Source of the DNA: CAYYFX01 sp046330135 | Lineage (GTDB): Bacteria > ARS69 | Direction of reading: 5' to 3' | Length of the DNA stretch: 64,000 nt | NCBI GenBank assembly: GCA_046330135.1 | Contig: JAXLTI010000004.1 | Span: forward strand, 186,001 to 250,000 | Part shown: one piece after another, positions 25,241 through 34,358 of the stretch | Position numbering within the stretch: position 1 is the stretch's first letter | How the letters are laid out: every line of letters begins with the position of its first letter | The notes under the pieces: generated by a model | What the model was told of the DNA's origin: nothing | The model's input: only the letters and a program-made list of their open reading frames with translations | The model's database searches: none | Program-made: the position numbers and the translations under genes

Positions 25241-26113
25241 TCACGAGGCCCCCCTTTCGGGCGCCCGCGCCGCGACGCGCGCGATGCGCAGCGGCGACAG
25301 CTCGGGGTTGTTCTGGTCGATCTGGTACGCCCAGTCGATCAGCACCGCGGAGGGAGTGCCGGAAGTCGTCACCACGTCGACGATCCGGAACTTCGCGTAG
25401 TAGAAGTCGCTCGTCCACACGACGTACGTGTGCGCCTTGATGAGCTCCACGCCGTTCGGAGAGACGGACCATCCTTCGGGCGGCGCCCACGACACGTCGT
25501 CCATGGACTGGGTCCAGCCCAGATCCTGGATGTCGTTCCAGTAGCCGTTGAGGAAGGTGCCTCGGGCGTAGAGCACTCCGCTGACGCGCTCGATGTAGAG
25601 GTCCGTGTTCGGGCCGTTCCACCCGGTGACGAACTGCGCCGGGTTCGCCCAGCTGGAGAGGTCCAGCCCGGAGTGCGCCGGGTCCTCGGCGGCGGCGTAT
25701 ACCAGCACGCCCGTGCCCGCGGGACGCGGCGTGTCGAATACGTTCTCGTACGACAGCGCGCTCTCGTGACCGGCCGCATCGAACGCGTCCACCGCGTAGT
25801 AGTACGTGACGCCGTTCGTGACGTTCCGGTCCACGTGCGACGTGTTGTCGCCGCCGCGCACCGTGGCGATCCGGTCGTATTGACCGTCCGCCGAGAAGCT
25901 CCGGTAGACGCCGTAACCCGAGACGTCGGCCTCGCGCACGGGGTTCCAGTCGATCCGAACCTGACCGTCGCCGGTGGTCGAGGTGACGCCGGTGGGAACG
26001 GCCGGCGGGCCGTCCTCGACGTTCACGACCTCGTCGTTGCACCCCGCGAGCGCGAACGCCGCGAGCGTGACGATCGCGAAGGCGAAGGGACCCGAGGGAA
26101 TGGCGCTTTTCAT
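25241..26113 (-). CDS. Secreted lipoprotein with fibronectin type III-like domain
   Basis: 290 residues from ATG at 26113 behind GGAGGAGGGTG. Lipoprotein signal: FAIVTLAAFALAGCND with lipobox LAGC, Cys near residue 25. Residues ~38-125 look like an Fn3 domain (AVPTGVTSTTGDGQVRIDWN, VSGYGVYRS and NGVTYYYAVDAFDAAGHES). The C-terminal ~150 residues are a strand-rich domain (LYARGTFLNGYWNDIQDLGW, KAHTYVVWTSDFYYAKFRIV) reminiscent of HmuY-like or other FCB surface domains, not firmly recognised. Probably anchored in the outer membrane. A palindrome 97 nt upstream may control it. Confidence 0.75.
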   Translation of the reverse strand: MKSAIPSGPFAFAIVTLAAFALAGCNDEVVNVEDGPPAVPTGVTSTTGDGQVRIDWNPVREADVSGYGVYRSFSADGQYDRIATVRGGDNTSHVDRNVTNGVTYYYAVDAFDAAGHESALSYENVFDTPRPAGTGVLVYAAAEDPAHSGLDLSSWANPAQFVTGWNGPNTDLYIERVSGVLYARGTFLNGYWNDIQDLGWTQSMDDVSWAPPEGWSVSPNGVELIKAHTYVVWTSDFYYAKFRIVDVVTTSGTPSAVLIDWAYQIDQNNPELSPLRIARVAARAPERGAS

Positions 26114-26209
26114 CGCGATCACCCTCCTCCATCCGTTTCCCGCCGGACGAGTGGTCGAGCCAATCCTACGCAGGCAGTGTGCCAAACCAGAGTCGGCTCT
26201 CGGCGTATT

Positions 26210-26225
26210 GGTTAACGCGTTATCC
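26210..26225. promoter_or_regulatory. 16-bp near-perfect palindrome, operator-like
   Basis: GGTTAACGCGTTATCC has 7 of 8 symmetric positions, an AT-rich arm pair and a central CG, as in LacI/GalR-type operators. It lies 97 nt upstream of the lipoprotein start codon. Confidence 0.4.
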
Positions 26226-26326
26226 AGAAGTGAATTACACGGGCATGGCCGCCGGGCGGCGGGCTGCCCTTCGCCCCGAGATGAGTCCGATCGACCTCGA
26301 CAACGTCTCCACCTGGGGTCCCTCAT

Positions 26327-26342
26327 GTCCCCTTCGGGGGAC
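26327..26342 (-). terminator. Stable tetraloop hairpin after the DUF3604 gene
   Basis: A perfect 6-bp stem GTCCCC/GGGGAC with a 4-nt loop (TTCG on plus, CGAA on minus), 18 nt beyond the stop codon of the minus-strand gene. No T-tract, so it may act as an mRNA 3' end stabiliser or a weak terminator. Confidence 0.4.
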
Positions 26343-26359
26343 AGATCCTCGCTCTACCT

Positions 26360-29300
26360 CTACTTCAGCGAGGCCTGCCCGACCCAGAGCGGCTGCCAAC
26401 GCTCGACGGTGACGCCGAACCAGTCGTTCTCGGGTCCGGCGCGCCAGCTCGTGGATCCGCCGAGCAGCAGGATCGACTCGCCGGGGCCGGGGGCGGCGAG
26501 CACGGGGGGATCAGAGACGGGGGATGTCCGGATGGCGACCGGAAACGGACCGCTTCGCGAGCCGTCCCCGGGATAGCGGGCGATCAGCACTCCGGTGGCC
26601 AGCTCCGCATGCCGCCGGTCGAGCCCGGCGAGCGACAGCACCGCGCCGGAGGCGTCGACGCAGAGAGCCGGCCCGGGGACGTGCTCCATGACCCGGCCGT
26701 CCGACGGGTCGATCCGGACGATCTCGCCGCTCGCCGTGCGGAGCAGCGCTCGCCCCACCGGGTCCACGGCGATCAGGCGCCCGGTGGCGTCGAGGCGGCG
26801 TGGCGCGGCCTCGGCGCCTTCGCTGCTCCGCCGATGCAGATCGCTCCCCACCACCCACTCGAGGGCTCCGCTCCGATCGGACGCCACGGTTCCCGCCTCG
26901 GGTCCCGGGGCCAGCGGCTTCCAGTGGCCGTCATGCGTCAGGAGCGCGGCCCAGCCGCCGTTCGGGCCGTCGGCGCCACGAACGATCGTGTCTTCACCGA
27001 GCGGCGCCGTGCAGAACTCGCGGCCGGCGCCTTGGGTGTGGCCCTCCGGATAAGAGACGCGCTCGATCCCGCCCCCCACGGGGTCCACGAGCACCAACTC
27101 CTTCGCGAGCGCGATCGCGCCGCGCCCGTCCGCGAGCGCACCGAAGCCGAGCGGCCGCGCGACGTCGTTGCCGGGCGCCTCGGCTCCCGCCTCGCGCCGC
27201 CAGCCGGCGAATCCCCAGCGGAGACGCGCGCGGCCGGGGTCGCCCAGCGCAGACGCGGGGAAGGCGAGCGTCCGCGAGCCGACGTCGAGCTTCCCGGACC
27301 ACAGGACGCGCTCCGCCGCCTCGGCCGCCGATCGTCCCACGAGCTCCGCGGCGACCGGCGCGCCCTCCACGCGGACCACCACGCTCACCACGTCGCCGGC
27401 CTGGGTCGCCGCCGCCTCGACCACTCGCCCTCCCACGCGAAGCGGCGCCCCGCGCGGTCCCTCGAGGAAGACGCGATTCAATCGCGCGGGCTGCGTGAGC
27501 TCGATCTCGAGCGGCGGGTCGCCGGGGCTCGGCACCTGCGTGCGATCGAGCAGCGCACACCAGCCGTCGCGCGCGGGTACGAGCGGCACGGCGCACCCTC
27601 CCGGACACCGCACGACACGCGCATCGCCCGGCTCGCCCTCCGCCACGACGCGGACACGCAGCACCGGCTCCGCGGCGCCGGCCAGCGCCGACGGCGACGT
27701 GTAGCCCCACGCCTTCTCCAGGGCCGCGTGCAGCTCGCGCGAGCGCGTCGAGATGGCGCCCACTTCGAGCGCGATGCGCGGATCCACGGGCACGCTCACG
27801 CGCGACACGGGGTGCGTCTCTCCCACCACCACCGGCGTCGACACGGCCGGCTCGGAGACGAAGGCCTCCATCTCGTCGGACAGCTGGCGATGCGCCGCCG
27901 CGAGCGTGCGGGCGGCGAACCACACGCGCTCCAGCGCGACGTGGTCGGTCGTGTGCAACATCGCCTCCGCCCGCTCCATCGCGACCCGGGCGCGATCGAC
28001 GTCGCGGCGCAGCGAATCGAGGAGCGGGCCGGTCGGCCCGCTCCTCGCGGCCGCTTCCCGGAGCCGTGCGCGCGCCGCCGCCACGCCCGCGTACGCGGCG
28101 GCCACGTCCGGCAGCACGTCGAGCGCGTGCGAGAGCGCCGCGAGAGAGGAGTCGCGGGCGGCGAGCCGGTCCAGTTCCTTCACGGCGGTTCGCAGCGTCG
28201 CGATGTCCTTGTCCGACCACGAGGGCGGCGCCGCCCCCGGCGGCAGGTCGGCGCGCAGCGGGCGATCGGCGGACGGGCGGAACGCGTCCCACGCGGTGCG
28301 CACGAGCTCGAGCACGGCTCCGGGGGAGGCGTCGCGACGCCCGCTGCGTCGCGCGTGCGCGGCGTCGAAGTTGCGCGGAGTGGGCGTCACCTCCACCGGG
28401 CTCGAGATCGCGAGGTCCCGCTCGCCGGGGTCGTAGCGGTTGGCCGACGTCTGCACGACGCGGGCATGATACGCCACCGGCCCGGCCAGGCCGTCGAGGC
28501 AGAGCAACCCGCCGTCCTCCCAAACGAAATCGAACTCCTCGCGGGCCGGAAAGCCGTGCGCCTCCGCCACCGGCTCGCCGTCGCGGAAGATCTCGATGCG
28601 ATCGATGGGCGCGGTGCCCGTTCCGCTCACGTGGATGCGGGGAACGTCTCCGGTGTCGTCCACGGCGAAGTCCAGCACGATGCGCTCGCCGTTCGTGGCC
28701 CAGGTCCGCCGCTCGCGGATCGCGCGGAAGATCTCTTCCGCCGTGAGGGCGGTCGCGCGCAACCCGGTGATGGACGTCGCGCCGAGCGCGCCACCGTGGC
28801 TGTCGCTGCAGCCCAGGAAGGCCCGCACGAAGCCGTGCTCGAGGGCCTGCTTCCCGAGCCACTCCGTGCTCTTCGAGTCGCGCGTCACCTCGACGCCGTC
28901 GAGCAGCGGGGACTCGACGTCGAAGCTCGCGGGCAGGTAGACGGCGTGCGCGGTGATGAGCCCGCCACGGTCCTTCACGGAGCGAACGAGCGCGGCGTAG
29001 TCCGCGGGCGCGTCGATCGGGCCGGGCGCAGGATAGAGCACGCAGTGGTCCCCCTCGTTCCCCTGCCACTCGAAGCCCGGCAGGATCACGAACTGCCCGG
29101 GAGCCTGCGCCGCCGCCTCCCGCTGCAGGATGACGTCCCAAGGGGTGCGCCCGTCCGGACGGCGCACGGCGAGGCCGCCGACCGTCTGGATGTGCTCGGT
29201 GAACGCGCCGAAGTCGAGCAGCGACGCGTCGCGCCCGAACGCGAGGCCTTCGTCGAGGAGGCGGGCGTACTCGCCGAGGTCGATGGCGCCCGAGTGCCCT

Positions 29301-29785
29301 TCGCCCGGGGTGTGTAGATGGGCGTGGAGGTCGCCCCAGTACACGCGCATCGCCGGCGCTCGGGCCAGGACGCGGATCGGGTTGCTTCGTGCCGAGACGC
29401 CGGCCTCTCCGTCCACGACGATCCGCTGCAGACCGGCGGTGCGGAAGACCACGCTGGAGCGCCGGTGGCCGTGATCGGCCCGGTCCAGGACGAGCTGCGG
29501 CTCGACTTGCGCGAGCGAGTCCGTCGTGGAGACGGCGAGACGGGCGCCGCGATCCACGCCGGCGCTCGGCAGGCGCGGGCCTTCGCGCCCCCATTCCTCC
29601 TGCAGGAGAACCGAGAAGGGGACGGGCTCGCCGACGACGCCCTCGCACGGCGCCTCGACCCTCAGGCGCGGCGGGTGGGTTTCGATGGCGGGGTCGGCGC
29701 GCGCGGTCGCCGCGGCGAGCAACGCGCACGCGACGACTGCGATCCTGCGAGGAAGCTGCTCGGCGCTCGCGACAGAAGAGGCCAC
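26360..29785 (-). CDS. Secreted DUF3604 (PHP-like) protein fused to a long helical and propeller-like C-terminus
   Basis: 1141 residues from GTG at 29785. Signal peptide (RIAVVACALLAAATARA). Residues ~150-480 form DUF3604, a PHP-superfamily metal-binding fold: YWGDLHAHLHTPGEGHSG, LDFGAFTEHIQTVGG, ILPGFEWQGNEGDHCVLYPA, GGLITAHAVYL and FLGCSDSHGG give the expected His/Asp/Glu ligands. Residues ~500-700 are helical, then a beta-sandwich-like part, and the last ~200 residues show repeated short strands with Asp turns (SGEIVRIDPSDGRVMEHVPG), propeller-like. Typical DUF3604 proteins are about half this length. Predicted extracytoplasmic hydrolase of unknown substrate. Diverges from the sulfatase-fold gene. 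No Shine-Dalgarno is obvious. Confidence 0.82.
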   Translation of the reverse strand: MASSVASAEQLPRRIAVVACALLAAATARADPAIETHPPRLRVEAPCEGVVGEPVPFSVLLQEEWGREGPRLPSAGVDRGARLAVSTTDSLAQVEPQLVLDRADHGHRRSSVVFRTAGLQRIVVDGEAGVSARSNPIRVLARAPAMRVYWGDLHAHLHTPGEGHSGAIDLGEYARLLDEGLAFGRDASLLDFGAFTEHIQTVGGLAVRRPDGRTPWDVILQREAAAQAPGQFVILPGFEWQGNEGDHCVLYPAPGPIDAPADYAALVRSVKDRGGLITAHAVYLPASFDVESPLLDGVEVTRDSKSTEWLGKQALEHGFVRAFLGCSDSHGGALGATSITGLRATALTAEEIFRAIRERRTWATNGERIVLDFAVDDTGDVPRIHVSGTGTAPIDRIEIFRDGEPVAEAHGFPAREEFDFVWEDGGLLCLDGLAGPVAYHARVVQTSANRYDPGERDLAISSPVEVTPTPRNFDAAHARRSGRRDASPGAVLELVRTAWDAFRPSADRPLRADLPPGAAPPSWSDKDIATLRTAVKELDRLAARDSSLAALSHALDVLPDVAAAYAGVAAARARLREAAARSGPTGPLLDSLRRDVDRARVAMERAEAMLHTTDHVALERVWFAARTLAAAHRQLSDEMEAFVSEPAVSTPVVVGETHPVSRVSVPVDPRIALEVGAISTRSRELHAALEKAWGYTSPSALAGAAEPVLRVRVVAEGEPGDARVVRCPGGCAVPLVPARDGWCALLDRTQVPSPGDPPLEIELTQPARLNRVFLEGPRGAPLRVGGRVVEAAATQAGDVVSVVVRVEGAPVAAELVGRSAAEAAERVLWSGKLDVGSRTLAFPASALGDPGRARLRWGFAGWRREAGAEAPGNDVARPLGFGALADGRGAIALAKELVLVDPVGGGIERVSYPEGHTQGAGREFCTAPLGEDTIVRGADGPNGGWAALLTHDGHWKPLAPGPEAGTVASDRSGALEWVVGSDLHRRSSEGAEAAPRRLDATGRLIAVDPVGRALLRTASGEIVRIDPSDGRVMEHVPGPALCVDASGAVLSLAGLDRRHAELATGVLIARYPGDGSRSGPFPVAIRTSPVSDPPVLAAPGPGESILLLGGSTSWRAGPENDWFGVTVERWQPLWVGQASLK

Positions 29786-29902
29786 GATCGGGGAGTGTAG
29801 CGGATTCGACGGGCGTCACCGCGGTCGCGTTGACGTCTCCCGACTCCTTCTCTAACGTCGACGTCCTCTCGCCTGGCCGCTCCACCCCGCCCTGGAGATT
29901 GC

Positions 29903-31768
29903 TTGGAGCCCGAGTCCCGTTCCGGAGGCGGCAGCGTCCTTCTCGCGCTCGTCGGCCTTGCGCTCGCGGGCGGGGCCGCGGCCGGGGGAATCGACGCCGC
30001 GGCCGCGCTGGCGCAGCACCAGGCGGCCACACGACCGATCGTTCTCCTGGCCAATACGGCTTCGTTCGCCGCTTCCCTGGCGCTTCTGGCGGCATTGCCG
30101 CTCGTTCTGGGGATGGCCTTCCTCGGCCGGCCCCATTCGGCGGCCCGACGCCTCGGTCTCCTCGTCGCCTGGCTCGCGGCCTCGCCGGCCTGGCTCGTTC
30201 TCGCCCGCTCCATGCACAAGCGGATCCCGTGGCATGGGGCGGATCTGCGCGCCGGGCTCTTCGGGCTCGCGGCGATCGCGATCGCCGTGGTCGCCGTGGG
30301 CGAGGTGCTCGCCCGGCTGACCGGGCGCCGTGCGGCGGGCGTCACTCGGGTGCTCGCGCGTACCGCACCGTGGCTCCTGGTCCTGCTGTTGCCGGCGGCG
30401 TTCCACGTGGCGAGGTCGGCGGCGCCGGTGGACGGCGGCCGCGGAAGCGGGCACGGGCCGAACCTGCTGCTGCTCACGATCGATACGCTGCGCGCCGATC
30501 GCCTCGGGACGTACGGCGACCCGACGGCGAGGACGCCGTGGATGGACCGCCTCGCGCGGACCTCCGTCCTTCACGCGACGTGCGTGACGCCGGCGCCCTG
30601 GACGGTGCCGGCGCTCGGCTCGCTGCTCACCGGGACGTACCCCGGCCAGCATCGCCTCCTCGAAGAGATGTCCGGCCTCTCCGACGCCGTGCCGTCGCTC
30701 GCCGAGTGCGCGCGGGCGGGCGGCCGGCGCACCGCCGCCTTCGTTTCGAACCCCTGGCTCGCGACGGGCTCCCTCGCGCGCGGCTTCGACCGCTTCGATG
30801 TCGCGGAGCGGGAGGAGATCATCGACCCGATCCGGGGAACGTCGCTCTCCATAGGGCTCTCGAAGGCGTTGCTCCGGCTCGGGAGGCTCGACGCGGGGGA
30901 GCGCCTCACCCGGCGATCGCTCGCTTGGATCCGCGACGGTCGCGGACCGTGGTTCCTCTGGGTTCATTACTTCGACCCGCACCTTCCGAATTGGCCGGCC
31001 CCGCCATTCGATCGACTCGGCGGGAGCCCGCCGCGCCGCATCGGCTCTTCGCTGACCGTGGAAGCGATCCGGGCCGGTGACTACCCCGGCGGCGACGAGG
31101 GACGTCGCGAGATCGCGGCGCTGTATGCAGGGGAGGTGGCTTACACGGACCGCGCGATCGGGCGCTTGCTCCGCGGGCTCGAGGCGTCGGGCGAGCTGAC
31201 GCAGACCGCCATCGTCCTCACGGCGGACCACGGCGAGGAGCTGTGGGATCACGGAGGATACGGTCACGGCCACGCGATGTTCGACGAGGTCGTGCGCGTC
31301 CCGCTCGCGGTGCGCCCGCCCGGCGGCACGGCCTGCGCGGTGCGGGCGTCGCTCGCGCGCCTGGTCGACGTCGCGCCCACCGCGCTCGCCGCCGCCGCGA
31401 TCGACTGCGCGCCGCCTCACCCGTTCGCGGGAGTGGATCTGGCCCGCGCGGAGCCCGCCGCGTCGACGTACGGGGAGGCCGTGCTCTACGGTCCGGAGCA
31501 GAAGTACGTCCGCACGAACCGCTGGAAGCTGATCCTCGACCCGGCCGCGCCCGACGCCCGCAAAGCCCGCCTCTTCGATCTCGAATCCGACCCCGGCGAG
31601 CGACGTGACCTCGCGCAGGCGAGCCCCGCCGAGGCGGACACGTTGCTCGCGCTCCTCGAGGAGTGGCGCCTGCGCGTGGGGTCGGCCACGGCGGGCGCCC
31701 CGCAACTCCCGGAGAACGTGGATCCGGCGATCCGCGCCCAGCTCCGCTCCCTGGGCTACCTGCCCTGA
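29903..31768 (+). CDS. Membrane sulfatase-fold (alkaline phosphatase superfamily) hydrolase/transferase
   Basis: 621 residues from TTG at 29903 (GGAG 6 nt upstream). Four N-terminal membrane helices (to ~175), then a sulfatase-fold domain: NLLLLTIDTLRADRLGTYGD (metal Asp pair), TPAPWTVPALGSLLTG in place of the C/S-x-P-x-R sulfatase signature, and LTADHGEELWDHGGYGHGHA (Asp/His ligands). The nucleophile position is Thr (W-T-V-P) and no Cys or Ser is available for formylglycine, so it is probably a phosphoester or phospho-transfer enzyme of the LtaS/MdoB-like kind rather than a true sulfatase (inference). The active domain should face the periplasm. Ends with the common FDLESDPGERRDLA and RSLGYL motifs. 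Confidence 0.85.
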   Translation: MEPESRSGGGSVLLALVGLALAGGAAAGGIDAAAALAQHQAATRPIVLLANTASFAASLALLAALPLVLGMAFLGRPHSAARRLGLLVAWLAASPAWLVLARSMHKRIPWHGADLRAGLFGLAAIAIAVVAVGEVLARLTGRRAAGVTRVLARTAPWLLVLLLPAAFHVARSAAPVDGGRGSGHGPNLLLLTIDTLRADRLGTYGDPTARTPWMDRLARTSVLHATCVTPAPWTVPALGSLLTGTYPGQHRLLEEMSGLSDAVPSLAECARAGGRRTAAFVSNPWLATGSLARGFDRFDVAEREEIIDPIRGTSLSIGLSKALLRLGRLDAGERLTRRSLAWIRDGRGPWFLWVHYFDPHLPNWPAPPFDRLGGSPPRRIGSSLTVEAIRAGDYPGGDEGRREIAALYAGEVAYTDRAIGRLLRGLEASGELTQTAIVLTADHGEELWDHGGYGHGHAMFDEVVRVPLAVRPPGGTACAVRASLARLVDVAPTALAAAAIDCAPPHPFAGVDLARAEPAASTYGEAVLYGPEQKYVRTNRWKLILDPAAPDARKARLFDLESDPGERRDLAQASPAEADTLLALLEEWRLRVGSATAGAPQLPENVDPAIRAQLRSLGYLP

Positions 31769-31821
31769 GACCGGAGACTCGGCACCTGCCGGCGGGGATT
31801 CCGGCCTCCGGGCGCTGAGTG

Positions 31822-31868
31822 GTTTTCACACCAACACACTCAAGAAAAGGTGTGTTCCTCCCGAAAAC
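31822..31868 (+). promoter_or_regulatory. Nested inverted repeats upstream of the HAMP-domain gene
   Basis: Inner arms AACACAC (31833-31839) and GTGTGTT (31850-31856) enclose a 10-nt A-rich loop. Outer arms GTTTTC (31822-31827) and GAAAAC (31863-31868) extend the stem after unpaired 5- and 6-nt sides. It is an AT-rich island 54 nt before the start codon. It could be a structured leader or an operator. There is no T-tract, so it is not a standard terminator of the preceding gene. Confidence 0.5.
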
Positions 31869-31922
31869 TTCGAGTAGCCCGGGCTTCGCTAATCCCTGCG
31901 AACGGGCTCCTCGGAGAACACC

Positions 31923-32849
31923 TTGCGCGGGTCGTCCGTCAAGCTTCGCCGGTCCCTCCGGACGCGCGTCGTCGCCGCGTCCGCTCTGGCGTTCCTGGGG
32001 CTGACCGCGATGGTGTGTCTGGTGCTCCCGCGCGCTTACGAGCACGAGGTGCAGGAAGGTTTCAACGAGCGGACGCGGTACGCCGCGCGCGGGCTCGCCT
32101 TCCTGTTGCAACGCCCCGACCTCCGCGTCGACACGGCGGCGCTCGAGTCGCTCTCGGGCTGGCTCGCCGCGGACCCGGCGTTCGAGGCTGCGGCCGTGCT
32201 GGATGCCAAGGGACGGGTGCTCGCGAAGTGGCCCGAGGGAGGGGGGAACTTCGGCGACCAGGCGCCCTCGCAGGCGAAGGTCGTCGTGGGCTCGACGGAC
32301 GTCGTGGCGTTCCATACGACCGGCGAGAACGGACCGGACCCGAAGGTGGTCGCGGTGCGCATGTCGACGCGCACGATCGTGCGCGACATGGAGAACGTCC
32401 GCTGGCTCTTCGCCTCGATCTTCCTCTTCACGAGCGGCGTGTTCTTCGTGCTCACGAAGTACCTCACGCGCACCATCCTGCACCCGCTCGAGGAAATCGG
32501 CCGCGCTGCGATGTCCCTCGCCGACGGCGAGCCCGTCGTGCAGGTGCCTCGCACCGGGGACCGCGAGATCGACGAGCTCGGCGAGTTCATCTCGAAGCTC
32601 GGCGAGAGCCGTCGCCAGTCGCGCGTGATGATGAGCCCGCTGGAGCTGCGTCACGCGCACGAACGTGCGGGAGGGAAGGGAACCGCGGGCGAGGCGGCGA
32701 CGGGCGAGCACACGCCGGAGCGTCCGCTCGCGGCCGAGAATCTCCCCGGGAATCTCGCGCCCCGAGCGGAGCACCTGCCCGCCGCCGCGGAGCACGCCTC
32801 CGAGCCCGCGCCGGCGACCCCGCCGCCGACCGAAGAGACGCCCGGCTAG
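31923..32849 (+). CDS. Two-TM HAMP-domain sensor without output domain
   Basis: 308 residues from TTG at 31923 (GGAG 8 nt upstream). Transmembrane helix 1 (~17-37), an extracytoplasmic ~110-residue PAS-like sensory region (AAAVLDAKGRVLAKWPEGGG), helix 2 (WLFASIFLFTSGVFFVLTKY) and a HAMP domain (LTRTILHPLEEIGRAAMSLA ... EIDELGEFISKLGESR). No kinase, cyclase or methyl-accepting domain follows, only a ~75-residue Pro/Ala/Glu-rich tail that looks disordered. It may transmit a signal through a partner protein or be the remnant of a longer sensor. Convergent with hflX. Confidence 0.8.
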   Translation: MRGSSVKLRRSLRTRVVAASALAFLGLTAMVCLVLPRAYEHEVQEGFNERTRYAARGLAFLLQRPDLRVDTAALESLSGWLAADPAFEAAAVLDAKGRVLAKWPEGGGNFGDQAPSQAKVVVGSTDVVAFHTTGENGPDPKVVAVRMSTRTIVRDMENVRWLFASIFLFTSGVFFVLTKYLTRTILHPLEEIGRAAMSLADGEPVVQVPRTGDREIDELGEFISKLGESRRQSRVMMSPLELRHAHERAGGKGTAGEAATGEHTPERPLAAENLPGNLAPRAEHLPAAAEHASEPAPATPPPTEETPG

Positions 32850-32894
32850 ACGCTGCGCGCGCGGCCTCCGACGACGACCGAAGGACTCGGCCGG

Positions 32895-34358
32895 CTAACG
32901 CTCTTCTCGGGAGTCGCCGTTCGCTCTGGTGCCGTCTTCGGCGCTCTCCGCCGGAGGATCCCCGCGAAAGAGCCCCGGCGCCCGCTTGCCGAAGCGGGCC
33001 GAGAGCCTCTGCCACTCGGCCGGGGCCAGGCGGACGCGAACGCGGCGGCCGGTGCGGAGCGTCGTCTCCTCCAGCACCTCCCCGGCCGCGCGCAGGCGCG
33101 CGAGGATCTCGCCCTCCGCGAGCGGAACGACGCCCTCCACTTCGAGCCAGCCGCGGCGCAGGCGAGCGCGGATCGCCGCGCGGAGATCGTCGATGCCGTC
33201 GCCGTCCAGCGCGCTCACGAGGACGGCGGCCGCCTCCGCGTCGGCGCGGCGCCGGAAGCCCTCGAGGACCGTGGCTTCCAGGCGATCGCACTTGTTCCAG
33301 ATCGAGATCTGCGGAATCTCCGCCGCGCCGATCTCCTTCAGCACGGCCTCCACGGACGCGCTCTGCATGTCGCGGTGCCGCGAGGAGATGTCGTGCACGT
33401 GGAGGAGGAGGTCTGCGGACACGACCTCGGCGAGCGTCGCGCGGAAGGACTCCACGAGCGTGTGCGGCAGGCGTTGCACGAAGCCCACCGTGTCCGTGAG
33501 CGTCGCGCGGTAGCCCGCGCCGAGGTCCAGGATGCGCGTGGTGGCGTCGAGGGTCTCGAAGAGGCGGTCCCGGCGGTCCACGTCGGCGCTCGTGAGCGCG
33601 TGCATGAGCGTGCTCTTGCCGGTGTTCGTGTACCCCACGAGCGCCACGCGGAAGACGTCGCCGTGGAGGTTGCGCTGCACTTCGAGCTGACGTCCGGTGC
33701 GCGTGAGCCGCTGCTTCAGCCGCGTGAGGCGGTCGCGGATGCGGCGGCGGTCCACTTCGAGCTGGGTCTCGCCGGGGCCGCGCGTGCCGATGCCGCCGCC
33801 GGTCCGGCTGAGGTGCTCCCACAGCCGCGTCAGTCGCGGCAGCAGGTACTCGAGCTGCGCCACCTCGACCTGCAGCTTCGCCACCGGCGTGTGCGCGCGC
33901 CGCGCGAAGATGTCGAGGATGAGCTCCGTGCGATCGAGCACCTTCAGCTCGAGGATCTCCTCGAGGTTGCGCCCCTGCGCGGGCGAGAGATCGTGATCCA
34001 GGACGATGAGGTTCGCGCCGAGGCGCGCCGCGTCCTCCTTCAGCTCGGCGGCCTTGCCCTTGCCGAGGTACGTGCGCCCGTCCACGCGCGCGCGGCTTTG
34101 CAGCGCTCGGCCCGCGACCCGCGCGCCGGACGCGCGGACGAGCGCCGCGAGCTCGTCCAGGCTCTCTTCCGCGTCGTCGCGCGACGTGCCGGGCAGGCGA
34201 AGCCCCGCCACGATGGCCGTCTCGAGCCCGGCGATCTTCCGGGGATCGCGCGTGGCGCCGCGGCGCGAGCGCTGCTCCTGCCTCTCCGCGCGTCGCTTCC
34301 CGCGCGCGTCCTGGCGCGCGCCCGCATGCTCCGCGGCCCGCTCGCGGCGGCGGCTCAG
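32895..34358 (-). CDS. hflX: HflX ribosome-associated GTPase
   Basis: 487 residues if started at CTG 34358, full length for the family. N-terminal HflX domain (RTYLGKGKAAELKEDAARLG, VLDHDLSPAQGRNLEE), the conserved TGGGIGTRGPGETQLEVDRR linker, then the G domain: GYTNTGKSTL (G1), DTVGF (G3), WNKCD (G4) and VSAL (G5). HflX splits stalled or stress-damaged 70S ribosomes. No ATG, GTG or TTG lies near the expected N-terminus. The CTG overlaps the rex stop as CTGA, with GGAGAGG 4 nt upstream, so a coupled CTG start is the best reading. If it is wrong, the next start is a GTG within the conserved domain. Operon with rex. Convergent with the HAMP gene. Confidence 0.88.
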   Translation of the reverse strand: MSRRRERAAEHAGARQDARGKRRAERQEQRSRRGATRDPRKIAGLETAIVAGLRLPGTSRDDAEESLDELAALVRASGARVAGRALQSRARVDGRTYLGKGKAAELKEDAARLGANLIVLDHDLSPAQGRNLEEILELKVLDRTELILDIFARRAHTPVAKLQVEVAQLEYLLPRLTRLWEHLSRTGGGIGTRGPGETQLEVDRRRIRDRLTRLKQRLTRTGRQLEVQRNLHGDVFRVALVGYTNTGKSTLMHALTSADVDRRDRLFETLDATTRILDLGAGYRATLTDTVGFVQRLPHTLVESFRATLAEVVSADLLLHVHDISSRHRDMQSASVEAVLKEIGAAEIPQISIWNKCDRLEATVLEGFRRRADAEAAAVLVSALDGDGIDDLRAAIRARLRRGWLEVEGVVPLAEGEILARLRAAGEVLEETTLRTGRRVRVRLAPAEWQRLSARFGKRAPGLFRGDPPAESAEDGTRANGDSREER

